A stretch of DNA of 64,000 bases from SABI01 sp964453215 (GTDB lineage: Bacteria; Spirochaetota; Spirochaetia; Sphaerochaetales; Sphaerochaetaceae), in the NCBI GenBank assembly GCA_964453215.1, contig CAYVRR010000001.1, positions 1-64,000 of the forward strand, written 5' to 3'. The notes under the pieces are model-generated. The model was not told the origin of the DNA, made no database searches, and worked only from the letters and a program-made list of their open reading frames with translations. Each line of letters starts with the position of its first letter. Positions within the stretch are counted from its first letter, which is position 1. This document shows, piece by piece, positions 42,393 to 51,370 of the stretch. The position numbers and the translations under genes are program-made.

Positions 42393-43742
42393 TTATTGGC
42401 TCTTTTTCATAATCAAGGTAATAGATGAATCAAATAGCTCAACTTTTGTGTTTTCATTTGCTACTGTATGAATAGTAATTATATTTGAAGAAGATGAATC
42501 AAGCATAATTCCTTCTGTTATTACATACTCCACTTCTCCCTTTTGGAATGTGAAGTAGGAGGTGGTATCGTTTAAAGTAAAAGCTAATTTCACTTCAGTT
42601 TCTATCTTAGATGGAGATGTGATTGTAAAGGAGTAAGAGCCTTTTTCCCTATTGTGCACAAGCCATTTAACACCTGTAATAATAGGGTGAAATGTGTAGT
42701 ACTCTGCCCCTGTATACTGATACATCTTCTCTCCTGGTGGAAAATGAGTTGTATTTGATTCTACACGAAGCTCAACTTGTGGTTTTTGTAAGATTCTCTT
42801 CGGTCTGTTCTTTACAATCTCTTTCCCTATCCCTAACAGAACGTCTTTTTCATATTCAACTACTTCTCCGCTTCCTGTCAGGCCAATATTTAAAAGATAA
42901 TTGCCTCCAGTCTCTATTACATGTAGGTGCGTTAAAGCGAGCTCTTTTATTTTTTCTTCTAAATTCTCCCTTTTTTGCCAACTTCTGTATCCCCACGTTT
43001 GCTGGTAAATTGAAGCAGGAGTTTGCCACGGGGTGTCAAGAAGAACAGTTGGAAGAGCATTATCACTCATGGTGAGGAAATCTTCTTGATCGTTCCACAC
43101 TCGTGAGTTTACCATGATAGATGGTTGAAGGTGGTGGGCAAGATTATACACTTGTTTAGATTGTTCTAAGGTGGGGTGCCCCATATCCATCCAGAGTTCA
43201 CAGATTTCACCATATTGAGTAAGTAGTTCTGTGAGTTGGGCAATGTTATATTCTTGATGAGATGGTGGTATTGGGTCACTGTTCCCCTCACTAATTGGGT
43301 GGGCTTCAGGTAGGTGCCAATCTATCCAAGAGAAATAGATTCCAAGTTTTATACCATGCTTTTCACATGCTTTACTTAACAGTGCAACTACATCCTTCCC
43401 AAACGGTGTGTTCATTGTGTTATAAGGTGTTGTGTGTGTATTAAATAGGCAAAACCCATCGTGATGTTTGGCTGTGATAACAATATAGTTCATCTGGGAG
43501 TCTTTAGCCAATTGAGCTATTTTATCTGCATCAAAGTTATGAAAGGTAAACTCTTTTGCTATGTTCTCATAATCATACTGTGGCATTCTTGCGTGAGACA
43601 ATATTTGTTCAGAATATCCACGAGTGACGGGTTTGTTTTTATAAACTCCCCCTAGCACTGAATAGAGCCCTACATGGATAAACATTCCATACTCTAATTC
43701 TTTCCATTTCTTTACTATCTGTTGATTTTTTTCTTTTCTCAT
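42393..43742 (-). CDS. Alpha-L-fucosidase (GH29)
   Basis: A 449-aa retaining fucosidase removing terminal L-fucose. The start KWKELEYGMFIHVGLYSV, the AKHHDGFCLF motif and the CELWMDMG segment with the probable nucleophile Asp186 match GH29. The C-terminal part is beta-rich. It has no signal peptide, so it would act on fucosylated oligosaccharides after import. Three ATGs lie close together (43757, 43751, 43742); 43742 has GAGG nine bases upstream and is chosen. It is first in the operon with cutC and M81 and divergent from the ABC importer genes. Confidence 0.88.
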   Translation of the reverse strand: MRKEKNQQIVKKWKELEYGMFIHVGLYSVLGGVYKNKPVTRGYSEQILSHARMPQYDYENIAKEFTFHNFDADKIAQLAKDSQMNYIVITAKHHDGFCLFNTHTTPYNTMNTPFGKDVVALLSKACEKHGIKLGIYFSWIDWHLPEAHPISEGNSDPIPPSHQEYNIAQLTELLTQYGEICELWMDMGHPTLEQSKQVYNLAHHLQPSIMVNSRVWNDQEDFLTMSDNALPTVLLDTPWQTPASIYQQTWGYRSWQKRENLEEKIKELALTHLHVIETGGNYLLNIGLTGSGEVVEYEKDVLLGIGKEIVKNRPKRILQKPQVELRVESNTTHFPPGEKMYQYTGAEYYTFHPIITGVKWLVHNREKGSYSFTITSPSKIETEVKLAFTLNDTTSYFTFQKGEVEYVITEGIMLDSSSSNIITIHTVANENTKVELFDSSITLIMKKSQ

Positions 43743-43956
43743 CCTACTCATCCTCATTCCTAGATAGTATCTTACTAGGCTCCTCTTTACTTTTGTAGAG
43801 TAATATTTTTAGTTTACTTTAAAGATGTGATTATTATGATGTTTTTGAAAAAATGACCTCTGTTTTGAAAAATTACCCTTACTAGAATGGTACATGTAAC
43901 CTCAGGTTTGAATTCTTACTCTTTTGCCCTCAAAAGAGGTGTGTAAGAATAGTGGT

Positions 43957-44892
43957 GTGAAACAAGAAAAACTACAATACAGACAAATCTCCTTAAAGAG
44001 AAAGTTACTCCTTCACTGGCAATTTTATGTAATAGTTGCCCTTCCTATTCTCTACTTTATTCTTTTTAAATACGTGCCTATGTATGGGGTGTTACTTGCA
44101 TTTAAAAAGTATCGAGTATCGAAAGGGGTGTGGGGAAGTCCTTGGGTTGGATTTTATCAATTTGCTAAGTTCTTTAGAAATCCTTCATCAATTCAGATTA
44201 TGCTCAATACATTCTTATTAAGTATGTATGCCCTTGTTGCATCAATTCCTCTTGCTGTAATTCTTGCTATTGCATTGAATGAGACACGGAGTAAGATGTG
44301 GCGTAAAAGTGTGCAGATGGTAACCTACGCACCCTACTTTATCTCAACTGTAGTTATGGTTGCGATATTGATGCAGTTTTTAGATCCCTCTTTAGGGCTC
44401 TTTAATACAGTGCGAAGAATGCTTGGAAAAGAATCTGTAAACTATATGGGAGAGGCTTCCTTATTTAAACACATTTATGTGTGGTCAGAGATTTGGAAAA
44501 ACACTGGGTATAATGCGATTATTTATTTGGCAGCATTAACTGCAGTAAGCCCAGAGTTATATGAGGCTGCACGGGTTGATGGTGTTAATAGATTTCAAAA
44601 AGTTCTTTATATAGATTTACCCTCTATCTCAACAACAATTGTTATTATGCTTATCATGAATATGGGGTTTGTAATGAGTCTCGGGTTTGAAAAGGCCTTC
44701 CTTATGCAAAACCCACTCAACCTTGAAACTGCTGAAATAATGTCAACCTATGTATATAAGATGGGGCTCATTAATAGTGATTTCTCCTATTCAACTGCAA
44801 TAGATATGGTTAATTCATGTATAAACATTGTCTTAATCCTACTCTTTAATCGCCTCGCTAAAGTTTACAACAAGGAAGGGGGGCTCTGGTAA
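43957..44892 (+). CDS. ABC transporter permease, LplB/YtcP-type
   Basis: An inner-membrane permease (311 aa) of the carbohydrate CUT1 type. Six hydrophobic segments and the EAA loop (ELYEAARVDGVNRFQK) that contacts the ATPase are visible; FKYVPMYGVLLAFK is the LplB-family hallmark. The start is uncertain: the frame is open to a TTG at 43924, while GTG 43957 gives the typical N-terminus, but neither has a good ribosome binding site. The second permease follows by TAATG overlap. No ATPase gene is in the cluster, as is usual for these systems, which share an MsmX-type ATPase. Confidence 0.9.
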   Translation: MKQEKLQYRQISLKRKLLLHWQFYVIVALPILYFILFKYVPMYGVLLAFKKYRVSKGVWGSPWVGFYQFAKFFRNPSSIQIMLNTFLLSMYALVASIPLAVILAIALNETRSKMWRKSVQMVTYAPYFISTVVMVAILMQFLDPSLGLFNTVRRMLGKESVNYMGEASLFKHIYVWSEIWKNTGYNAIIYLAALTAVSPELYEAARVDGVNRFQKVLYIDLPSISTTIVIMLIMNMGFVMSLGFEKAFLMQNPLNLETAEIMSTYVYKMGLINSDFSYSTAIDMVNSCINIVLILLFNRLAKVYNKEGGLW

Positions 44893-45791
44893 TGTTTAAA
44901 AGAAGAAATAGATTAGAATCAAAAGCAGATAGACTCTTTGTTATACTAAATAATTCCCTCCTGCTTTTCTCCTTTATTATAGTGGTTTATCCCCTATTAT
45001 ATATTGTAAGTAACTCTTTAAGCGCACCAAGTGCTGTAATTAGTCGTAAGGTTTGGCTATTCCCTGTTGAATTTGATTTGATCAGTTATAAAGCAGTATT
45101 TAGTAATAGTCAGATTGCTAATGGATATTTAAACTCTCTTATCTATATGGCAAGTGGAACTGTTATCTCTGTAATGCTTACGATGCTCCTTGCTTACCCA
45201 CTCTCTAGAAAAGAGTTTTATGGAAGGCATTTCGTAACAAAATTTATCCTCTTTACGATGCTTTTTACTGGTGGAATTATTCCCCTCTATTTAGTTGTAA
45301 GAAACTTACACCTCTATGATACGAGATGGGCCATTATATTACCAAATGCGATTACTGTGTGGAACGTTATAATAGCTCGTACATTTTTAAGTGAAAACAT
45401 TAGTGATGAGCTTTACGATGCAGCTCAAATAGATGGATGTTCTGATATTAGATTCTTATTCTCCTTTGTCTTCCCTCTAAGTGGAGCTATTGTTGCTGTT
45501 CTTGCCCTTTTTTATGCGGTGGGGCAATGGAATAAGTATTTTGATGCACTTCTATATTTACAATCTCAAGAGCTTTACCCACTTCAGATTGTACTTAGGA
45601 ATATTTTGATAATTAATAAGAATACCCCATCTATGACAACTGATGTTGCAGCAGCAATTAGAGCGCAAGGATTAAGTGAAACTATTCGGTATGCTCTTAT
45701 AGTAGTTGCAAGTTTGCCATTATTGATCCTCTACCCATTTGTACAAAGATTCTTTGTTAAAGGGGTAATGATTGGATCTGTGAAAGGATAA
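44892..45791 (+). CDS. ABC transporter permease, YtcP/LplC-type
   Basis: The second CUT1 permease subunit (299 aa) with six hydrophobic segments and the EAA-like loop DELYDAAQIDGCSDIRF. It pairs with the upstream permease to form the channel. Its start overlaps the previous stop by one base (TAATG), and the binding-protein gene follows 38 bases later. The C-terminus KGVMIGSVKG is typical of the family. Confidence 0.93.
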   Translation: MFKRRNRLESKADRLFVILNNSLLLFSFIIVVYPLLYIVSNSLSAPSAVISRKVWLFPVEFDLISYKAVFSNSQIANGYLNSLIYMASGTVISVMLTMLLAYPLSRKEFYGRHFVTKFILFTMLFTGGIIPLYLVVRNLHLYDTRWAIILPNAITVWNVIIARTFLSENISDELYDAAQIDGCSDIRFLFSFVFPLSGAIVAVLALFYAVGQWNKYFDALLYLQSQELYPLQIVLRNILIINKNTPSMTTDVAAAIRAQGLSETIRYALIVVASLPLLILYPFVQRFFVKGVMIGSVKG

Positions 45792-45829
45792 AAATACTCC
45801 CAGTGGGGAGAAATAAATTGGAGGGAACT

Positions 45830-47533
45830 ATGAAAAAAAGCATAGTCATGTTGCTAGTTTTGGCTCTTGTGGTACCAATGTTGGTATTTGCACAGGGAGG
45901 CAAAGAATCTGCCGGTAGCGCAAGTAAGGTTGAATACACCCCTGTTGGAACATTCCCAGTCGTGAAAACACCTATAACTGTTGATATTATGGTTGTTCAA
46001 CCACCATGTGTTGAAGATTATAATACCAATAAATTTTCCAAATTTATGGAAGAGAAAACTGGAATAAAGGTAAACTTTATTATGGTTCCAGAGCAAGCTG
46101 CTACAGAAAAGTTAGCATTAGTATTAGCTAGTGGTGATTATCCAGATGCATTCTTAGGCTTTGAGATGAGTAGTGAGCTTGAAACTGTCTATGGTTCACA
46201 AGAAGAACTCTTTCTCCCATTAAATAAGTACTATAATAACGAATGGTTACCTAATTTAATGAAAGGGCTTGAACAATTTCCAGGTTCTCTTGGATTTATG
46301 ACCAACATTGATGGTAATATCTACTCACTTCCTAGACTTGAAGGGTGTTATCACTGTTCAAATCAAGCAAAGATGTTTGTTTACCAACCTTTCTTAGATG
46401 CTCTTAATATGGATGTTCCTACAACAACAGATGAATTCTATACATATCTTAAAGCTATCAAAGAAAATGATCCTAACAATAATGGCAAAGCAGATGAAAT
46501 TCCACTCGCTGGTTCTATTATTGGCTGGAGTGACCAAGTAGAAAGATTCCTCATGAACTCATTCATCTACTCGGACCTTGATACAAATATTAATGCAGAT
46601 GCCGATAATAATGTTGGTTACCTCATGGATGGTAAGAAAGTTGATACTGCTGTAAATAAAGATGCCTTTAGAGATGGATTAAAATATATTAATAAACTTT
46701 ATAAAGAAGGGCTTATTTATAATGGTTCATTTACACAAGATTCAAGTCAATTAACCCAGTTAGTTGAATCTTCAAAAGATCCTGTAGTTGGCTTTGCAAC
46801 AGGTGGTTGGAGAGGACAGTTCTCAACTTTAGGTGGAGATAGATTCAATAACTTTAGAGCTATTGCTCCTTTAAAAGGACCTAAAGGGGTTCAAGAAGCA
46901 GTAAACTTCTTCCAAAACCCAACAATTGGAAACGTAGTTATTTCAACAGAATCAGAATATGCTGATGCAATTATTAGATATTTTGATTATATGTATAGCC
47001 CTGAAGGAACCCTCACTCAACGTAATGGATTTAGAGGAGTTGCATGGGATTGGGCAACAGAAGGTCAGGTTGGTCTTGATGGAAAACCTGCTGTGTGGCA
47101 AGAGTTCACTCAATGGAATGACAAAGATCCACAGAACGAAACATGGATTCAAATCTTTGCTGCAGCACTCACGTATGATATGAAAAACGGATTAGCTAAA
47201 GAGCCAGTTCCTTCAACAGATCCGGCTTACTACTTACCAGCTAATAACGAAAAAGTTTTATATGATGAAACTGCTAATCTTTACAAACCTTATGAAAATA
47301 CTGCAAATGAAGTACCTGCTCTCAAATATACTGGCGATGAAACTGAAGAGTTCTCAACAGTAAAAAGAGAATTAGCAAACTACATTAGACAAAGTGCTGT
47401 AAAATTTATGGTTGGCTCTCTTGATGTCCATGATGATAAAGTGTGGAATGATTATCTAAACAACCTTGAAAAATTACAACTTCCAAGAGTATTAGACCTT
47501 ATGCAAAAAGCATATAACAGACAATATAAATAA
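45830..47533 (+). CDS. Extracellular solute-binding protein of the YtcQ/LipO type
   Basis: Periplasmic sugar-binding protein (567 aa) for the two permeases. The start MKKSIVMLLVLALVVPMLVF is a signal peptide that ends in FA-QGGKES, with no lipobox Cys, so it should be a soluble periplasmic protein rather than a lipoprotein. NNGKADEIPLAG resembles the calcium-loop motif of this family, and the C-terminal GLDGKPAVWQEF region matches YtcQ-like proteins. GGAGGG precedes the ATG at 45830. Together with the neighbouring sulfatase and fucosidase it probably binds complex or sulfated oligosaccharides. Confidence 0.9.
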   Translation: MKKSIVMLLVLALVVPMLVFAQGGKESAGSASKVEYTPVGTFPVVKTPITVDIMVVQPPCVEDYNTNKFSKFMEEKTGIKVNFIMVPEQAATEKLALVLASGDYPDAFLGFEMSSELETVYGSQEELFLPLNKYYNNEWLPNLMKGLEQFPGSLGFMTNIDGNIYSLPRLEGCYHCSNQAKMFVYQPFLDALNMDVPTTTDEFYTYLKAIKENDPNNNGKADEIPLAGSIIGWSDQVERFLMNSFIYSDLDTNINADADNNVGYLMDGKKVDTAVNKDAFRDGLKYINKLYKEGLIYNGSFTQDSSQLTQLVESSKDPVVGFATGGWRGQFSTLGGDRFNNFRAIAPLKGPKGVQEAVNFFQNPTIGNVVISTESEYADAIIRYFDYMYSPEGTLTQRNGFRGVAWDWATEGQVGLDGKPAVWQEFTQWNDKDPQNETWIQIFAAALTYDMKNGLAKEPVPSTDPAYYLPANNEKVLYDETANLYKPYENTANEVPALKYTGDETEEFSTVKRELANYIRQSAVKFMVGSLDVHDDKVWNDYLNNLEKLQLPRVLDLMQKAYNRQYK

Positions 47534-47548
47534 GAGTAATATTTAGAT

Positions 47549-47580
47549 TACGGCTATCTCTTTTTGAGGTAGCCGTATTT
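47549..47580 (+). terminator. Terminator or attenuator after the binding-protein gene
   Basis: TACGGCTA pairs with TAGCCGTA around a further CTC/GAG inner pairing, followed by TTTCCC. The weak T-run suggests partial read-through to the sulfatase gene, keeping binding-protein mRNA in excess. Confidence 0.7.
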
Positions 47581-47610
47581 CCCTATGTACCTTATATAGT
47601 GAAAAAATCA

Positions 47611-49098
47611 ATGAGCAATAATAAAAAATATCCAAACGTTGTCTACATATTAGCCGATGATATGGGCTATGGAGACATTTCAGCCTTTAATGAACGATCA
47701 GGATTCAAGACACCCCATCTTGATACAATGTGTGAAAGAGGGATGGCCTTTACAGATGCACATGCAACAAGTGCAGTGTGTACCCCTTCCCGCTATTCAA
47801 TTCTTACAGGACGCTATAATTGGAGAAGTGAATTAAAGATGGGAGTACTTGGAGGTTATTCAAGGGCTCTCATTGAAAAGGATAGAAAAACAGTAGGACA
47901 CCTTTTTCAAGAGAAAGGCTACTACACAGCATGTATTGGAAAGTGGCATCTAGGGATGGACTTTGCAACAGAAGATAGTTTTTCAGAAAAACCTGATTTT
48001 GATTATTGTGACGGCGTTGATTACTCGAAACCAATTAAAGATGGCCCCATTACCAAGGGGTTTGACTATTTTTATGGAATCAGCGGCTCACTCGATATGA
48101 GTCCATATGTATACATTGAACAAGATCGCTTCACACAAGTTCCAACTTCCATGGTCTCATCAAGAAAAGGGAAAGAGTTTTTCAGAGAAGGTCCAATAGG
48201 GGATGATTTTATTCATGAAGAAGTATTAGATCATTTTACAAGTAAAGCTCAACAGATGATAATTGAGCATAAAGATGAGCCATTTTTTCTCTATCTACCT
48301 CTCACAGCTCCCCATACCCCTATACTCCCTCATAAAAAGTTTAAAGGGAAATCTGGTACAAATGAGTATGGAGATTTTGTCCTTCATTGTGATGATGTGG
48401 TTGGACGAATAAATCAGACTCTAGAAGAGCTCTCTTTGCTTGAAGATACGATTGTTATTTTTACTTCAGACAATGGGTGCTCATACCAAGCTAATTTTGA
48501 TGAACTACTTAAAAAGGGACACAATCCTTCTTACCATTTTCGTGGCAGTAAGTCAGATATTTTTGAAGGAGGGCATAGGGTTCCCTTTATCATACAATAT
48601 CCTGCATCAGTTCCTGCCCACACAATAAGTAGTAGTATTGTCTGTTTAAGTGACTTTTTTGCGACAATGGCAGATTTTTTAGATGTTCCTATAGCTGATA
48701 ATGAAGCTGAAGATAGTGTGAGTATAAAAAGAATTTTAGATGGCTCAACTCACCTAGAGGTGAGGGAGAATATAGTTCATCAAAGTATCGATGGTTCACT
48801 CTCTTTAAGACAAGGGGTGTGGAAACTTGAAATGTGTCCAGGTTCTGGTGGATGGTCCTATCCAAGTAGTGGTAGTGAAGAAGAAAAGCATCTTCCATCA
48901 ATTCAACTCTACAATCTTGAAGATGATATTAAGGAAGAGAACAATGTATATGATCTCTTTCCACTCATTGTAGATGAGATGATTACTACCCTCACCCACA
49001 TTATTTTAGAAGGGCGGAGTACGAAAGGAAAGAGGCAGCATAACAATGGTGCAGCTGTTTGGAGTACCCTGATGTGGCTTAAAGAGGGAATAGTGTAA
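47611..49098 (+). CDS. Sulfatase (formylglycine-dependent)
   Basis: A 495-aa type I sulfatase that removes sulfate esters, here probably from glycan fragments. YILADDMGYGD supplies the metal-binding Asp pair. The C-x-P-S-R motif with Cys57 (VCTPSRYSILTGR) is the site converted to formylglycine by a maturase encoded elsewhere; under anaerobic life that would be a radical SAM enzyme. There is no signal peptide, so it acts in the cytoplasm. An in-frame GTG at 47599 overlaps a TATAGT -10 box, so ATG 47611 (10 bases after it) is preferred. It follows the importer and precedes the AraC-type regulator. Confidence 0.9.
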   Translation: MSNNKKYPNVVYILADDMGYGDISAFNERSGFKTPHLDTMCERGMAFTDAHATSAVCTPSRYSILTGRYNWRSELKMGVLGGYSRALIEKDRKTVGHLFQEKGYYTACIGKWHLGMDFATEDSFSEKPDFDYCDGVDYSKPIKDGPITKGFDYFYGISGSLDMSPYVYIEQDRFTQVPTSMVSSRKGKEFFREGPIGDDFIHEEVLDHFTSKAQQMIIEHKDEPFFLYLPLTAPHTPILPHKKFKGKSGTNEYGDFVLHCDDVVGRINQTLEELSLLEDTIVIFTSDNGCSYQANFDELLKKGHNPSYHFRGSKSDIFEGGHRVPFIIQYPASVPAHTISSSIVCLSDFFATMADFLDVPIADNEAEDSVSIKRILDGSTHLEVRENIVHQSIDGSLSLRQGVWKLEMCPGSGGWSYPSSGSEEEKHLPSIQLYNLEDDIKEENNVYDLFPLIVDEMITTLTHIILEGRSTKGKRQHNNGAAVWSTLMWLKEGIV

Positions 49099-49147
49099 AA
49101 AGTAAGTATAGGATTATGGTAGCCTGTTATGCTATAATCACATAATT

Positions 49148-51370
49148 ATGGATAATCGCTTCATATCTTTTGGCTTCTCAAAAAAAATCCTCCTCATCAT
49201 TGCTGTTATAGTTTTGTGTTTTATCCTTCTCACATTTAGCCAATCTTGGATGATTAACAGAGCTAAAGAGGAGAAGAAAGAGCAGACTTTAGCATTATTA
49301 GAGCTCATAAAAATTACAACTGACTCATCATTAGAGCAAGCGCTTAAGCTCTCTCAACTTCTTCTTCTTGATACCTCAATTAATAAATTCATTTACCAAA
49401 AAGAGATTGAAAAGGGTTCTCCTGATATTCAAACTATCATAGATGCAAAAAGGGCACTTCCTGTTGCAAAAAGCATTAATACAATGCTTGAAGAGATCTA
49501 TATCTACTCGAGGGCAAGTGAATACTTGCTCTCTTCAAATAATGCCTATATGGATATTAAAACAATGTATCCATCTTTACTACGAATTGGAGAATTGAAT
49601 TTCGGTCAATGGAAAAATAGATATCTAGAGACAGGTGAAACAACTTTTTTCTTTCCATCAACACAAGCTCTTGTCAATGGGAGGGAGAAAGAGGTAATCC
49701 CTTTTGTCCAAACATTCCCCTTAAACAATCCTGTGAGTAATGCTGGGAAAATCATCTTCCTCCTTAATAAAGAGTTTTTCTCTTCAATATTATTGAAACA
49801 AGATGTTGGCAATCATGGGTTTACTACAATTATTGATGAAGATCTTGTTCCTATCATAACTCATGGCGATGTAATAGATGGTGTAGATTATGACCTAGAA
49901 GATGGTCAGTATGTGAAGCGTCTTCATGGAGAGAATTATATTGTTTCAGTTGTCTCATCAGATGTTTCTGGTTTGAAATTCTACTCTATGCTCTCATTAA
50001 AGGATATTAATGCAACTCTAAATCCTCTTTGGACTATTCTTTCAATATCGACAATATTAGCTTTTCTTATCATAAGTGTTACCGCTCTTTACCTTATATA
50101 TTCAAATTATAAGGAGTGGAAAAGTTTATTAAATTTAGTTACAAAAGATGGGAAAGAGTTAGAATATGAGAGTGCTGTTTCAGTAATTCAATCGATAGTA
50201 GAGGCAGATAGGAATAGGGCAAGGCAAGCTGGATCACTCCCGTTTATTACAGATTCCTTTTTTAGACGTCTCATTTATGGAAGAATGGTGAGTCGAACAG
50301 ATATAGAAGCAATGTTGTACCAAATTCATAAAGATATCGATTTTACGAGTGTGAGGGCTTATAGAATGCTTCACATCTTTGTTCAGCAAGAAGTTGATTC
50401 ATATAGTAACGAAATTTTAAAAGATCTCGATTTTTGTCGAATTGTAGGTCTTAGGCAAACACAGGAGGTGTTTGGTAGAAATGCTTATTTATACATGGAC
50501 CTCTCTTTCTCGCTTTGGATCATGATATGGTCTGAAGATGAAGAAAAGATGGAAAAAGATATAGATAGATTTTTTACCCAGTTTTCTAACCTCGTACCCA
50601 TTGCCTTCTCTTTATCATTGAGTTCAGTGAAATCAGATCTTGATGCAATTCCAAGTGCAACCCATGAGTGCATTGAAGTTACTGAGTATATGAAAAGAGA
50701 CTCTTTATATGATGAAGTTGTAAGTTATGAAGACATTATGAGCTCTAAAGGGCCCTATTATTATCCCCCCTCTTTAGAGAAGAAAATAATAATGGCAGTT
50801 GTTCAGGGGGAAGTTGAAGATGTAAAAAGGACAGCTGATGTTATAGAAGAAGAGAATTTTGTGAAACGAAATCTTAGCACGTTGCAACTAGAGAAACTCA
50901 TGGTTGCACTTGAAGGAAGTGTTGCTAAAATTCATCAAGCAATGAATAAAAAGGAAGGTGCAACTTGTAGTAGTTTTGGTGAGGTAAAAGAGTATGTTAT
51001 CTCCCTTGCTTCCGATATGCGATCAATAAATCTTAACAAGGATGAACTACTAAAAGAGAAAATTAGAGATTATATTACAGAGAATTATATGGACAGCTCC
51101 CTTAATTTATCTCATATGGCAAGGTCTTTCTCTATGAAAGAGAGTTTTTTATACCATTTTATGAATACCCGAATGGAGACCTCTTTTGCTCAGTTTGTTG
51201 AAACATGTAGGTTAGAGAGGGCAATCTATTATTTTAGTGAAAAACAGCGAACAATAGGGGAAGTTGCCTCTTTATGTGGGTATACAAATAATCAAACATT
51301 CAGAAGAGCTTTTAAAAAACACTATGGTCTTCTCCCTTCAGATTACCAAAAGACTATCTTGTACCAATAG
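49148..51370 (+). CDS. Membrane-anchored AraC-family regulator (one-component sensor)
   Basis: A 740-aa YesN/YtdP-like regulator. Membrane helices at about 13-32 and 298-322 bracket a roughly 265-residue extracytoplasmic sensor domain; a cytoplasmic linker follows, then two AraC HTH motifs at about 645-735 (LNLSHMARSFSMKESFLYHF, GEVASLCGYTNNQTFRRAF). Such proteins sense an external sugar or binding protein and activate adjacent ABC genes, so the importer and sulfatase are its likely targets. An extended -10 (TGC-TATAAT, 49130-49138) ends nine bases before the ATG, with no Shine-Dalgarno. It overlaps convergent sbcC by 17 bases. Confidence 0.92.
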   Translation: MDNRFISFGFSKKILLIIAVIVLCFILLTFSQSWMINRAKEEKKEQTLALLELIKITTDSSLEQALKLSQLLLLDTSINKFIYQKEIEKGSPDIQTIIDAKRALPVAKSINTMLEEIYIYSRASEYLLSSNNAYMDIKTMYPSLLRIGELNFGQWKNRYLETGETTFFFPSTQALVNGREKEVIPFVQTFPLNNPVSNAGKIIFLLNKEFFSSILLKQDVGNHGFTTIIDEDLVPIITHGDVIDGVDYDLEDGQYVKRLHGENYIVSVVSSDVSGLKFYSMLSLKDINATLNPLWTILSISTILAFLIISVTALYLIYSNYKEWKSLLNLVTKDGKELEYESAVSVIQSIVEADRNRARQAGSLPFITDSFFRRLIYGRMVSRTDIEAMLYQIHKDIDFTSVRAYRMLHIFVQQEVDSYSNEILKDLDFCRIVGLRQTQEVFGRNAYLYMDLSFSLWIMIWSEDEEKMEKDIDRFFTQFSNLVPIAFSLSLSSVKSDLDAIPSATHECIEVTEYMKRDSLYDEVVSYEDIMSSKGPYYYPPSLEKKIIMAVVQGEVEDVKRTADVIEEENFVKRNLSTLQLEKLMVALEGSVAKIHQAMNKKEGATCSSFGEVKEYVISLASDMRSINLNKDELLKEKIRDYITENYMDSSLNLSHMARSFSMKESFLYHFMNTRMETSFAQFVETCRLERAIYYFSEKQRTIGEVASLCGYTNNQTFRRAFKKHYGLLPSDYQKTILYQ

